Assembly (NCBI GenBank): GCA_963809205.1
Contig: CAWEIS010000010.1
Location: 310,001-374,000, forward strand
Reading direction: 5' to 3'
DNA: 64,000 nucleotides
Origin: DATLLN01 sp963809205
GTDB lineage: Bacteria > Actinomycetota > Thermoleophilia > Gaiellales > JAICJC01
Below, piece after piece: positions 49,787 through 57,791 of the stretch (position 1 is its first letter; each line of letters begins with the position of its first letter). The notes beneath the pieces were generated by a model, which made no database searches, was not told the DNA's origin, and was given only the letters and a program-made list of their open reading frames with translations. Position numbers and translations under genes: made by a program.

Positions 49787-51034
49787 ATGTCGGTGAGTCG
49801 TGAGAGGCGTCGCGCGTGGCGCGACCGCCCGGGGATCTGCGAGCGAATCCTGGTCGTCGACGGCGACGGGGAGATGGCCGATGCGACCGGGCTCGCACTG
49901 CTGTCCAACGGATATGAGGTCGGCATCGCGACGAGCGCCCGCCGGGCGCGCGCCTTGCTCGACGAGGAGCAGTTCGAGCTCGTGCTGTGCGAGGTGCGGC
50001 TGCCCGGCGAGTGCGGGCTCGGCCTCGTCCAGGAGCTGCACCGCACCCGCCCGGACGTCGCCGTGGTCGTCACCACGGAGGTCGACGACGTCGCGGTCGC
50101 CGAGGAGGCGCTGGACGCCGGCGCGCTGGACTACGTCGTCAAGCCGTCGCGTCCGAACGACCTGCTCGTGACCATCGCCTGTGCGCTGCGCCGCCGGCAC
50201 GAGCTGCTCCGATCGTCCGTCGCGATGGAGCGCGCGTCCTCGGAGATCGACCGGCAGGGCAGGCTGCTCGAGGCCGCCCAGCTGGACGCCGTGGAGCGGC
50301 TCGCCCGGGCGGTGGAGCTGCGGGACGACCACCTGCGGGGACACCACGGCCGGGTCGCCCACGCGACCGGGCAGCTTGCGCGGACGATCGGCATGCCCGA
50401 TGCGCAGAGCGACCTGATCGCCGCGGCCGGCCTGCTGCACGACGTCGGCAAGATCGGCATCCCCGACCGCATCCTGGCCAAACCGGGGCCGCTGACCGAG
50501 ACCGAGCGCGGGATCGTTCAGTGCCACACGACGATCGGCCATGCGCTGCTCGCCGGCTCCTGTCACCCGGTGCTGAAGATGGCTGCAGAGATCGCACTGC
50601 ATCATCACGAGCGGCTCGACGGTAGCGGATACCCGCACGGGCTGCGCGGGACGGCGATTCCGCTCGAGTCGCGGATGGTGGCGATCGCCGACGCGTTCGA
50701 TGCCATGACCAGCGAGCGCCCGTACCGCGCTGCGCGCTCGGCGGACGAGGCGCTGGCCGTGATCCGCGCGTCCGCCGGCGAGCTGTTCGACGCCGAGCTC
50801 GTCGACGCGTTCGCCTCGGTGGCCGTGTGCGGGTCAGACGTGCGACAGCGCGACGTCCAGGGGACGTGGGACGCGATCCAGCTCGAGCGCCTGCACCAGC
50901 AGCCGGGCGTATCGCACCTTGCGGCTGCCGCCGCTGCCCATGAACCTGCGGAGCTGCTCGTGCAACGGCCGGCCCCTCCACGCAGGCTGTTTCTGCAGCG
51001 TGCGGAACGGCCCCAGGTCGCCCTGGACGGCTAG
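49787..51034 (+). CDS. Response regulator with HD-GYP domain
   Basis: The 415-residue protein has an N-terminal receiver-like domain (ERILVVDGDGEMADATGLALLS, CEVRLPGECGLGLV, DYVVKPSRPNDLL; the phosphorylated Asp is replaced by Glu in 'CEV'). The HD-GYP domain follows: LRGHHGRVAHATGQLAR, AAGLLHDVGKIGIPDRIL, HHHERLDGSGYPHGLRG and ADAFDAMTSERPYRAAR. HD-GYP enzymes hydrolyse c-di-GMP. The C-terminal 67 residues overlap the opposite TOPRIM gene by 201 nt, which is unusual and may be a read-through or an error. Confidence 0.85.
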   Translation: MSVSRERRRAWRDRPGICERILVVDGDGEMADATGLALLSNGYEVGIATSARRARALLDEEQFELVLCEVRLPGECGLGLVQELHRTRPDVAVVVTTEVDDVAVAEEALDAGALDYVVKPSRPNDLLVTIACALRRRHELLRSSVAMERASSEIDRQGRLLEAAQLDAVERLARAVELRDDHLRGHHGRVAHATGQLARTIGMPDAQSDLIAAAGLLHDVGKIGIPDRILAKPGPLTETERGIVQCHTTIGHALLAGSCHPVLKMAAEIALHHHERLDGSGYPHGLRGTAIPLESRMVAIADAFDAMTSERPYRAARSADEALAVIRASAGELFDAELVDAFASVAVCGSDVRQRDVQGTWDAIQLERLHQQPGVSHLAAAAAAHEPAELLVQRPAPPRRLFLQRAERPQVALDG

Positions 51035-51391
51035 CACCTGCTCGACCTCTCCGGGCCCGAGCGCGCGGATCAGCTCGTCCTCGAGATCGGCGTCGCAGAC
51101 GCCGAAGCCCAGCAGCTCCATCCCCTCGCGGGTCAGGTCGGAGCCGAGGCCTGCGCGCTCCAGGCCGAGCCGGTAGTCGCGCTCCTCGGCTGCGTCGCAC
51201 ATCCCGGCGAGCCGGATGTCCAGGCCGTCGGGCCCATACCGGCTCAGGTAGCGACCGATCGCCTGGGCGCCGCCGATCGGCACCACGGCAACGCCCTCGG
51301 CCGCCAGGTCGCGGCCGCGGGCCTGGGGCACGGCTTCCACGGCTCGCTGGTCGCTGGCTCCCTCGACGAGGATCACAGCCTGCTGGTGCAT
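50834..51391 (-). CDS. TOPRIM-domain (OLD-like) protein
   Basis: The 185-residue protein starts AVILVEGASDQRAVEAVPQARGRDL with the TOPRIM acidic Glu (VEG). It contains VVPIGGAQAIGRYLSR and the D-x-D-like AGMCDAAEERDYR. It looks like the TOPRIM domain of OLD-family ATP-dependent endonucleases without the ATPase part. No AAA domain is adjacent. Nuclease or DNA-repair function is possible but not shown. Start ATG 51391, 19 nt from the divergent LigD-like gene. Confidence 0.75.
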   Translation of the reverse strand: MHQQAVILVEGASDQRAVEAVPQARGRDLAAEGVAVVPIGGAQAIGRYLSRYGPDGLDIRLAGMCDAAEERDYRLGLERAGLGSDLTREGMELLGFGVCDADLEDELIRALGPGEVEQVLAVQGDLGPFRTLQKQPAWRGRPLHEQLRRFMGSGGSRKVRYARLLVQALELDRVPRPLDVALSHV

Positions 51392-51410
51392 GCCCGTATC
51401 ATTTCCTCCA

Positions 51411-52448
51411 ATGGCCGAAACCGCGAGAGTCGAGGTGGAGGCGGCCGGGCGCACGATCTCGGTCTCCAGCCCGAGCAAGGTGTTCTTCCCCGAGCGGGGC
51501 GAGACCAAGCTCGACCTCGTCCGCTACTACCTGGCCGTCGAGGAGCCGCTGATGCGCGCGATGCGGCGGCCGGCCGGTGCTGCTGCAGCGGTTCCCCGAA
51601 CGGCGCCGGGCGGCAAGTCGTTCTTCCAGAAGCGGGTGCCCGAGAACGCGCCCGGAGTGGCTGCAGACGACGACGGTCGTCGACGCCGAACGGCACGACG
51701 TCGCGACGCGCTGGTGGCGGCCGACATCGCCCACGTGGTGTGGGCGGTCAACCTCGGGCTGCCTCGGCTTCCACGTGTGGCCGTACCGCGCCGACGACCC
51801 CGAGCACGCCGACGAGCTGCGCATCGACCTCGACCCGTCGCCCGGCGTGACCTTCGCGATGGTGCGGGAGGCGGCGCCGCGAGGTGCGGGCGCTGCTCGA
51901 CGAGCTCGGCATCGACGGCTACCCGAAGACCACCGGCAACCGCGGCATCCACATCTACGTGCGGCTGCGAGCCGGAGCTGGACGACTCCTACGCGGTGCG
52001 CGCCGGCCGCGGTGGCGCGTGGCCCGCGAGCTCGAGCGCCGCCGGCCCGACCTGATCACCGCGGCGTGGTGGAAGGAGGAGCGCGGCGACGCGGGTCTTC
52101 ATCGACTTCAACCAGAACGCGCCGCACAAGACGGTGTTCGGCGCGTGGTCGGTGCGGGCCCGGCCCGGCGCCCAGGTGTCGACGCCGTTCGCCTGGGACG
52201 AGCTCGACGACGATCGAGCCCGACGAGCTGACCATCGCGCACCGTGCCCGGCGCGGGTGGCGGCGCACGGCGACCCGTGGGCGGCGATGGACGACGACGC
52301 CGCAGTCGCTCGAGCCGCTGCTCGAGCTGCACGAGCGCGACCTGGCCGCCGGGCTGCATGGACGCGCCGTGGCCGCCGGTCTACCCGAAGATGCCCGAAC
52401 GAGCCGCCCCGCGTCGCGCCCAGCCGGGCGCGCAAGCCCGCCGACTGA
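51411..52448 (+). pseudogene. Second LigD-type polymerase domain gene with many single-base insertions
   Basis: The first frame shows TISVSSPSKVFFPERGETKL. With frames switched repeatedly, the expected sequence can be followed to the end: GGKSFFQKRVPENAPEWLQ, LVAADIAHVVWAVNLG, ELRIDLDPSPGVTFAMVREA, GNRGIHIYVRL and VFGAWSVRARPGAQVSTPFAWDELDD. About 15 indels, nearly all +1 of G or C, are needed over 1 kb. No premature substitution damage is obvious. Either it is a recent pseudogene or, more likely, poor sequence quality. An intact relative is at 28274-29188. Confidence 0.75.
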
Positions 52449-52451
52449 TCC

Positions 52452-52900
52452 CTAGTCCCGTGCTCCGTACTCGACGCGGGGAAGGGCCAGTCGCGCTCGA
52501 GCCAATCCACACCGCGTGGTACAGCGGGGCATCGAGGTCGGCCGGGCCTCGGTCACCCAGGAGCTGACGTTGGCCGCGCTTGGGTCGCCCGCGAGCGGGT
52601 AGATGTAGACGCAGCCGACGACGTCGTCATCCGGATCGAGCACCGTGTACGTGAACCCGCGGCGCGTCTGGAAGTCCTTGTCGTGCCGGATCAAGTCGGC
52701 CAGGTTCTGGTCGAGTGTCATCTCGTGGGGCCAGTTGCCCGCTCGAACCCCGGAGTCCGATGGATGTGCTCCATCGACGCGGACCACGCCGCGTGGTCGC
52801 GGGCGTTGTGCTCGCCGGTCAGGGGCTCCAGCCGGAACCCGGGGCCGTCGAGCGCGATCGGCGGCTCGAAATCCTCGGGGACGAAGGACGGTTCGGTCAT
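52452..52900 (-). pseudogene. GNAT-like acetyltransferase, frameshifted
   Basis: N-terminal part: FRLEPLTGEHNARDHAAWSA, ending MEHIHRTPGFE. Middle in another frame: WPHEMTLDQNLADLIRHDKD, RGFTYTVLDPDDDVVGCVYI and PLAGDPSAANVSSWVTEA. End in a third frame: WLERDWPFP then RVEYGARD. The layout matches small GNAT acetyltransferases of actinobacteria. Indels are needed near 52745, 52540 and 52510. Start ATG 52900. Substrate unknown. Confidence 0.65.
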
Positions 52901-52934
52901 GGCGGCAGCTTACCGGTGCGTAGACTCGTCTGCG

Positions 52935-53755
52935 ATGACGGTCGCGCTAGGACTGTTCGCGGCTGTCGGGTGGGCGTTCGTGACCCTCCGGCTGGCGAGC
53001 GTCAGCCGCGGCCTCGACCCGGCGGTGGGGATGTTCGTGCTGCTCGGGGGAAGCCGGTGCTGACGGCGCCGCTGGGGCTCGCGCTGGACGGCGTGCCGCC
53101 TGCACACAGCCGCGGGCTGGCGGCCGCAGCTGCCGCCGGGCTGCTCGAGATGAGCGGCTTCCTCTGCTACCTGCGGGCCGTACAGCGGGGCTCGATGGCG
53201 GTGATCGCGCCGCTGATCGGGCTCGAGGGCGGCGTCGCCGCGGTGATCGCGGTGATCGGCGGCGAGGCCGTCAGCGCGACTCTGGCCGTCGGCATCGTGA
53301 TGGCCACGCTGGGGGCGTCACTGGCATGCGCGGCTCCCGGCGAGCGGACCGCTGCAGGCGCCGGGTGGGCGCTGCTCGCCGGCCTGCAGTTCGGCGTCAT
53401 GCTCACCCTGTTCGGCGCCACGGACGAGCTCGGTGCGTTCAACGCCGTCACCGTCGCCCGGCTGACCGCGCTCGCCGTGCTGCTGCCGGTGCTCGCCGTC
53501 CGCGGCTGGCAGCCGACGCCCCGGCCGGTGCTCCGGCGGATCGCCGAGTGCGGGCTGGTGGACGCGGTCTCCTTCGGCGCGTTTGCCGCAGCCGCCGCGC
53601 GCGGCCCGGTCAGCGTCGCGTCAGTGTGCGCCGCGCAGTTCTCGACCGTCAGCGTGATCGTTGCGATCATCGTGCTCCGCGAGCGCCCAGCGCCCGTGCA
53701 GCTGGTCGGCATCGGGCTGACGCTGGTCGGGACGACGGTGCTGGCGGCGGTATGA
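52935..53755 (+). pseudogene. EamA-type (DMT) transporter with one frameshift
   Basis: The N-terminal frame (GLFAAVGWAFVTLRLASVSR, then LDPAVGMFVLLGG) breaks at about 53050. The other frame resumes KPVLTAPLGLALDGV and runs through several TM helices (AVIAPLIGLEGGVAAVIAVI, LLAGLQFGVMLTLFGATDEL) to LVGIGLTLVGTTVLAAV. Together this is one DMT transporter of about 273 residues. TAGACT (52921-52926) lies 8 nt before the ATG. A different EamA gene is at 43659-44597. Confidence 0.75.
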
Positions 53756-53816
53756 GGGGTGGGGTGGCACTGCTACCGACCGACGAACACGATCTCGAAG
53801 CGGAAGAGCCGGGCGT

Positions 53817-53957
53817 TCAGGCTGGCTCGCTGCCCTGCAGTACCTCGACGTGTACCGTCTGACCGGCTCCTTTTCTCTTTTTCCCGAGGGCGGCGAACAG
53901 TGCGATCAGGGCGAAGATCATCGCCGCGGACGGTCGCGGAACGCGGAATCTGGTCAC
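53817..53957 (-). CDS. Small 'ALFAAL' protein (46 aa)
   Basis: The protein reads TRFRVPRPSAAMIFALIALF, continuing AALGKKRKG and ending in a charged tail. It has one TM-like segment. AAGGGAG is 4-5 nt upstream of the GTG start. It looks like a shortened version of Thermoleophilia-type surface proteins that begin with '...RPSPALVVAFIALFVALGG'. No function known; the link is by resemblance only. Confidence 0.45.
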   Translation of the reverse strand: MTRFRVPRPSAAMIFALIALFAALGKKRKGAGQTVHVEVLQGSEPA

Positions 53958-54038
53958 GTTTCTCCCTTGTAGACGCCGAAGCTCACCACTGCACCGGTGC
54001 CCGGCGTACACTCGGCCAGCCCCGGGAGGGGGGTTCCC

Positions 54039-54458
54039 GTGTCACCCGAAATCGAGCGCAGCACCGATCCCGGCATCCGGCGGCTCCTCAGCGAGCGGAT
54101 CGACGCACACAACCTGGAGACAACCGGGATCCGGGACTGGCACCCGCTGACGTTCATCGTCCGCGACGGGGACGGCGAGCTGGCCGGCGGCGTCGAAGGC
54201 TGGGAGTGGGGCGGAACCTGCTTCGTGAACTCGCTGTGGGTGCGCGACGACCGCCGCGGCGCCGGGCTCGGCACGGCGCTGATGGACGCGATGGAGGCCG
54301 ATGCACGGCGGCTCGGCTGCACCCTGATGGTGCTCGAGACGCACAGCTTCCAGGCCCCAGGGTTCTACGAGCGGCGCGGGTTCGCCCGTGCGGGCGAGGT
54401 CGCCGGCTACCCGCGCGGGGAGGCGTTCATCCTGATGGCGAAGCCGCTCGGCGGCTAG
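54039..54458 (+). CDS. GNAT acetyltransferase
   Basis: The 139-residue protein has ELAGGVEGWEWGGTCFVNSL (beta4), the acetyl-CoA motif RRGAGLGTALMDAMEADARRLG and the C-terminal APGFYERRGFARAGEV. These are clear GNAT motifs A and B. Acetylated target unknown. GTG start with GGGAGGGG upstream. The stop shares CTAG with the acidic protein gene. Confidence 0.87.
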   Translation: MSPEIERSTDPGIRRLLSERIDAHNLETTGIRDWHPLTFIVRDGDGELAGGVEGWEWGGTCFVNSLWVRDDRRGAGLGTALMDAMEADARRLGCTLMVLETHSFQAPGFYERRGFARAGEVAGYPRGEAFILMAKPLGG

Positions 54459-54808
54459 TCGGGTCGCCGGCCGGCGGCCGGCGCATCCTTGAGATCCGGC
54501 TCCGCATCCTCGGGCAGCTCGGGGCCGCCGTCGGTGGTCGCGTCCGCGGCGTCGCCTCCCGCCGGGTCGATGCCGTCCTCGGTGGCCGGCTCGTCGGAGC
54601 CGGTCGTCTCACCCAGGACGTCGCTGCCCAGCCGCGGGTCGTCCGCCAGCTGCTCGGGCGACGCGTCGGAACCGCGCAGCTCAGCCGGGACGATGCCCTC
54701 GGCCGCAGTCTCGGCCCAGGGACCCTTCTCGCGCAGCTCGGCGTCGTCAGGCGTCGTGCCGCCGCGCTGCTCGCTCGGCTTGACCTGCTGCTCGTCGTTC
54801 TCGGTCAT
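54455..54808 (-). CDS. Acidic, disordered stress-type protein
   Basis: The 117-residue protein is highly acidic and low in hydrophobic residues (ENDEQQVKPSEQRGGTTPDD, GPWAETAAEGIVPAELRGSD, DPAGGDAADATTDGGPELPED). No TM helix. It is expressed from a SigB-like promoter at 54818-54842. Might protect proteins or DNA in stress. No known family. Confidence 0.6.
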   Translation of the reverse strand: MTENDEQQVKPSEQRGGTTPDDAELREKGPWAETAAEGIVPAELRGSDASPEQLADDPRLGSDVLGETTGSDEPATEDGIDPAGGDAADATTDGGPELPEDAEPDLKDAPAAGRRPD

Positions 54809-54817
54809 GTGCCGGCG

Positions 54818-54842
54818 ATACCCCGCACGGCCGCCGCTCAAC
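54818..54842 (-). promoter_or_regulatory. SigB/SigF-type promoter of the acidic protein gene
   Basis: Minus strand GTTG (54842-54839) and GGGTAT (54823-54818) are 15 nt apart; the ATG is 9 nt after the -10. The -35 contains the stop codon of the neighbouring cyclase gene. Confidence 0.6.
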
Positions 54843-55572
54843 CGTCGGTGCCTTCCGCTTCCCCGACGGCGGCGCCTGGCGGAACGCGCGCTCGAGCTGG
54901 TCTGCCACGCAGTCCTCGACCCGCCGCTCGAAATCCTTGGCCGCGCGGTCGATCCGCTTGTCGGGGGGCTGGTAGCCATGCTCGAGTGTCTCGAGAGGCG
55001 ACGCCGCCGTCCGCCGCAAGGGCGGAAACTCCTTTGCCAGGCCGGGCGCCACCAGTTGGTAGACCGGCTCGGGGCCGTCCATGTCCGGCAGACTGGTCGA
55101 GCCGAGCTCGATCGCCTCGGCCCGCGAGATCCCCCGGGTCGTCTCGGTCATCAGCACCTGCCCGCCGTGTCCCGCGGCGCACAGCCGCGCCGCTCGCACG
55201 ACGTCGATGCCGGTGTAGCCGCCATCCGAGGTGCGGTGCGGCTCGCCGGTGTGCAGCGCCATCCGCACCCGAACCTTGGTGCCGTCGGGCCACTGCTCGA
55301 GCGCGTGGCCGCGCTGCGCCGCGATGGCGGCGGCTACGCCGGCCGGCGCCGAGCGGAAGGCGGCGAACATCGCGTCGCCCTGGCAGTCGACGACGACGCC
55401 GTTGCCCCCGGCGATCGCCTCGCGCAGCAACCGCGCGCTGGCGGTCGAGCACGTCCGGCCAGCCGTCGCCCAGCCGCTTGAGCAACGCCGTCGACCCCTC
55501 GATATCCGAGAACAGCAGCGTGACGGTGCCGTCCGGCAGGTCGGGCGGTTGGTGCTCGGGGTTCGCGTTCAT
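54838..55572 (-). pseudogene. Class III nucleotidyl (adenylate/guanylate) cyclase with a frameshift
   Basis: The start frame gives PDGTVTLLFSDIEGSTALLK, then RLGDGWPDVLDRQ. After an extra G at about 55435 the next frame continues LLREAIAGGNGVVVDCQGDAMFAAF, RMALHTGEPHRTSDGGYTGIDVVRAARLCAAG and GSTSLPDMDGPEPVYQL. These are the cyclase metal-binding, substrate and dimer motifs. C-terminal end uncertain: this frame ends at 54838 only with a second shift, otherwise at 54747. Makes cAMP or cGMP if active. Confidence 0.72.
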
Positions 55573-55674
55573 CGCTGCTCGAACCGTAGCGCCACCGACC
55601 GGGGGAGGTGGATGAAGTTGCGGCTCCGAGGTGCTCCACGCGCTGGCGTAGGCCTGCTCGATAGCATCCGCGCC

Positions 55675-56763
55675 GTGGAAGACGACCGCGTCGAGCGCTA
55701 CGCGGCGCTCCTGCTCGACACGTGCCTGGCGTGCAGCCGGGCTGGCAGGTGCTCGTCTGGGGCATGCCGTCGGCGAGGCCGCTGCTGGAGGAGGTGACCC
55801 GGCAGATCGGCCGGCGCGGCGCCTACCCGCTGCTCCGCCTGACGTTCGGCGGCGGCCTCGTCTACCACCGCGACTGGCTGCGGCCACGCGCCGCTGACGA
55901 CCGGATCGCGCGGCCGGCGCCGATCGACGTCCACGCGCTCGAGACGTGCGACGCGCTGCTCGCGGTGTCCGCGCCCGAGAACACGCCGCGACGGCGCCGA
56001 CATCGCGCCCGAGCGCACGGCCGCGGTGCAGGCCGCCTACCGCGATGCCACGCATCGTGTGAACGCGAACGTCATCCCGTGGGTGATGTGCTGGTTCCCG
56101 ACGCCGGCGCTGGCCCAGGACGCGGGGATGACGCTGGCCGCCAGTTCGAGGACTTCCTGTACGGCGCGTGCCTACTCGACTGGTCGTCGGAGCACCGGCG
56201 GCTGGGGCGCTACGCGGCGCTGTTCGACCAGGCCGAGCAGGTGCGGATCGTCGGCGAGGGCACCGATCTCACGCTCTCGCTGGCGGGCCGGCGGATGGAG
56301 GTCGATGCCGGCACCGGCAACATGCCCGGCGGCGAGTTCTTCGGCTGCCCGGTCGAGACCTCCGCCGAGGGGACGATCGCCTTCACCGAGTTCCCGGCCG
56401 TCTGGCAGCGGCCGTGAGGTACGCGGAATCAGGTTGCGGTTCGAGGAGGGCAAGGTGGTCGATGCCTCCGCAGACACCGAGGAGGAGTTCCTGCTCGCAA
56501 CGCTCGACACCGACGAGGGGAGCCGCCGGATCGGCGAGCTCGGCGTCGGCTGCAACCCGGGCATCACCCGGTACATGCGCAACGTGTACTTCGACGAGAA
56601 GATCGACGGTACCGTGCACATCGCCCTCGGGTTCGGGTTCGCGGACATCGGCGGGACGAACGAGTCGGCCGTCCACTGGGACATCGTCAAGGACCTGCGG
56701 CGCGGCGGCCGGATCGAGCTGGACGGACGGGTCGTCCAGGAGAACGGGATCTGGGTCGTGTGA
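55675..56763 (+). pseudogene. M29 aminopeptidase with about four frameshifts
   Basis: Joined frames give DDRVERYAALLLDTCLAVQP, QVLVWGMPSARPLLEEVTRQ, LRLTFGGGLVYHRDWLRP, ANVIPWVMCWFPTPALAQDA, LTLSLAGRRMEVDAGTGNMPGGEFFG and GTVHIALGFGFADIGGTNESAVHWDIV. The last holds the metal-ligand HxD of M29 (thermophilic aminopeptidase). Indels occur near 55730, 55985, 56140 and 56410. TAGCAT (55662-55667) is 7 nt before the GTG start. Whether it is a real pseudogene is unclear. Confidence 0.75.
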
Positions 56764-56799
56764 GGTGTCGCCGGCCGTTCGCGGCCGGACAATGGCGGC

Positions 56800-57473
56800 A
56801 TGCTCCACATGGTCACGCGGCTCGCGGTCGCGGCTGCGATCGCGCTCGCCGTCGCCGGCTGTACGACCGACGCGACGGGCGCCGGCTCGTCGCAAGCCGC
56901 CGGCCGCCCCGTCGGCTCGTCGTCGCCGCCGGCGACAGCGCCGCCGAAGCACCACAAGCACCATCGCGTACCCGCGGTCCACGCCGGGCCCGGCTGGACG
57001 GTGCGCCGGGCACGTTCCGTGCTTCCCCACCTGCGCGTCCACGCGGCCGGGTCGATGCGGGGCTACGACCGCGACCGGTTCGGGCCGGCGTGGGAGGACG
57101 TCGACGGCGACGGCTGCGACACGCGCAACGACATCCTCAATCGCGATCTGACCGCCAGGGCGTGGGACGACGCTGCGCACTGCGAGGTGCGGCGCGGTGT
57201 GCTCCGCGATCCCTACAGGGGCAGGCTGATCCACTTCCGGCGCGGCGTCGAGACCTCGCTGGCCGTCCAGATCGACCACATGGTCGCGCTGGCGGACGCC
57301 TGGCGTACGGGCGCCGCCCGGTGGCGGGCCGGCCGCCGCCTGGCCTACTGCCGCCGAACCGTCGGTTCCGCTGCCAGTACGTCGCCGACCAGGTGATGAT
57401 CAAGGCCACCTACCGGCTGTGGGTGACGCCGGCCGAGCGCGCCGCGATGGCGGGCGTGCTCCGCGGCTGCTAG
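56800..57473 (+). pseudogene. GmrSD-type HNH lipoprotein nuclease with internal deletion
   Basis: The N-terminus is a lipoprotein signal (LAVAAAIALAVAGC, lipobox VAGC). The DUF1524-type part follows: YDRDRFGPAWEDVDGDGCDTRNDILNRDL, YRGRLIHFRRGVETSLAVQIDHMVALADAWRTG. The next expected segment, ANDPLNL...TW, is missing. The final LPPNRRFRCQYVADQVMIKATYRLWV is in another frame. About 20-25 residues with the catalytic core lost; the gene is therefore inactive unless the sequence is wrong. Confidence 0.7.
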
Positions 57474-57495
57474 CAGCTCGGTGGCACATCCGTAG

Positions 57496-57789
57496 CTACT
57501 CCGGCGACCGGCCGAGCACCACGCCGGCGGCGGTGGTGCCGGCCAGGAAGTTCGTCACCGCGGCGAACGCCGCGACCGCCAGCAGGTAGGGCGACTCCGC
57601 CGCCGCGATCGCCCCGTACACCACCAGTGCGATCGCCCCGCAGAGCGCGCCGATGCCGAAGCTCGTGCCGATGTACGGGAGGCCGCGCCCGGGCTCATCC
57701 GGCCACCGCCGCGCGATGACGTAGCCGAGGATCGCCCCGGGCAGGCCGGTCGCGCCGATCAGGTAGGCGGCGAAGAAGAGGTCCTCCAT
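57496..57789 (-). CDS. Small four-helix membrane protein
   Basis: The 97-residue protein starts MEDLFFAAYLIGATGLPGAILGYVIARRW and has further TM helices (SFGIGALCGAIALVVYGAIAAA, LLAVAAFAAVTNFLAGTTAAGVVLG). The ATG is 2 nt after the stop of the MTHFR-like gene on the same strand, so the two are coupled. No family assigned. Confidence 0.65.
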   Translation of the reverse strand: MEDLFFAAYLIGATGLPGAILGYVIARRWPDEPGRGLPYIGTSFGIGALCGAIALVVYGAIAAAESPYLLAVAAFAAVTNFLAGTTAAGVVLGRSPE

Positions 57790-57791
57790 CG

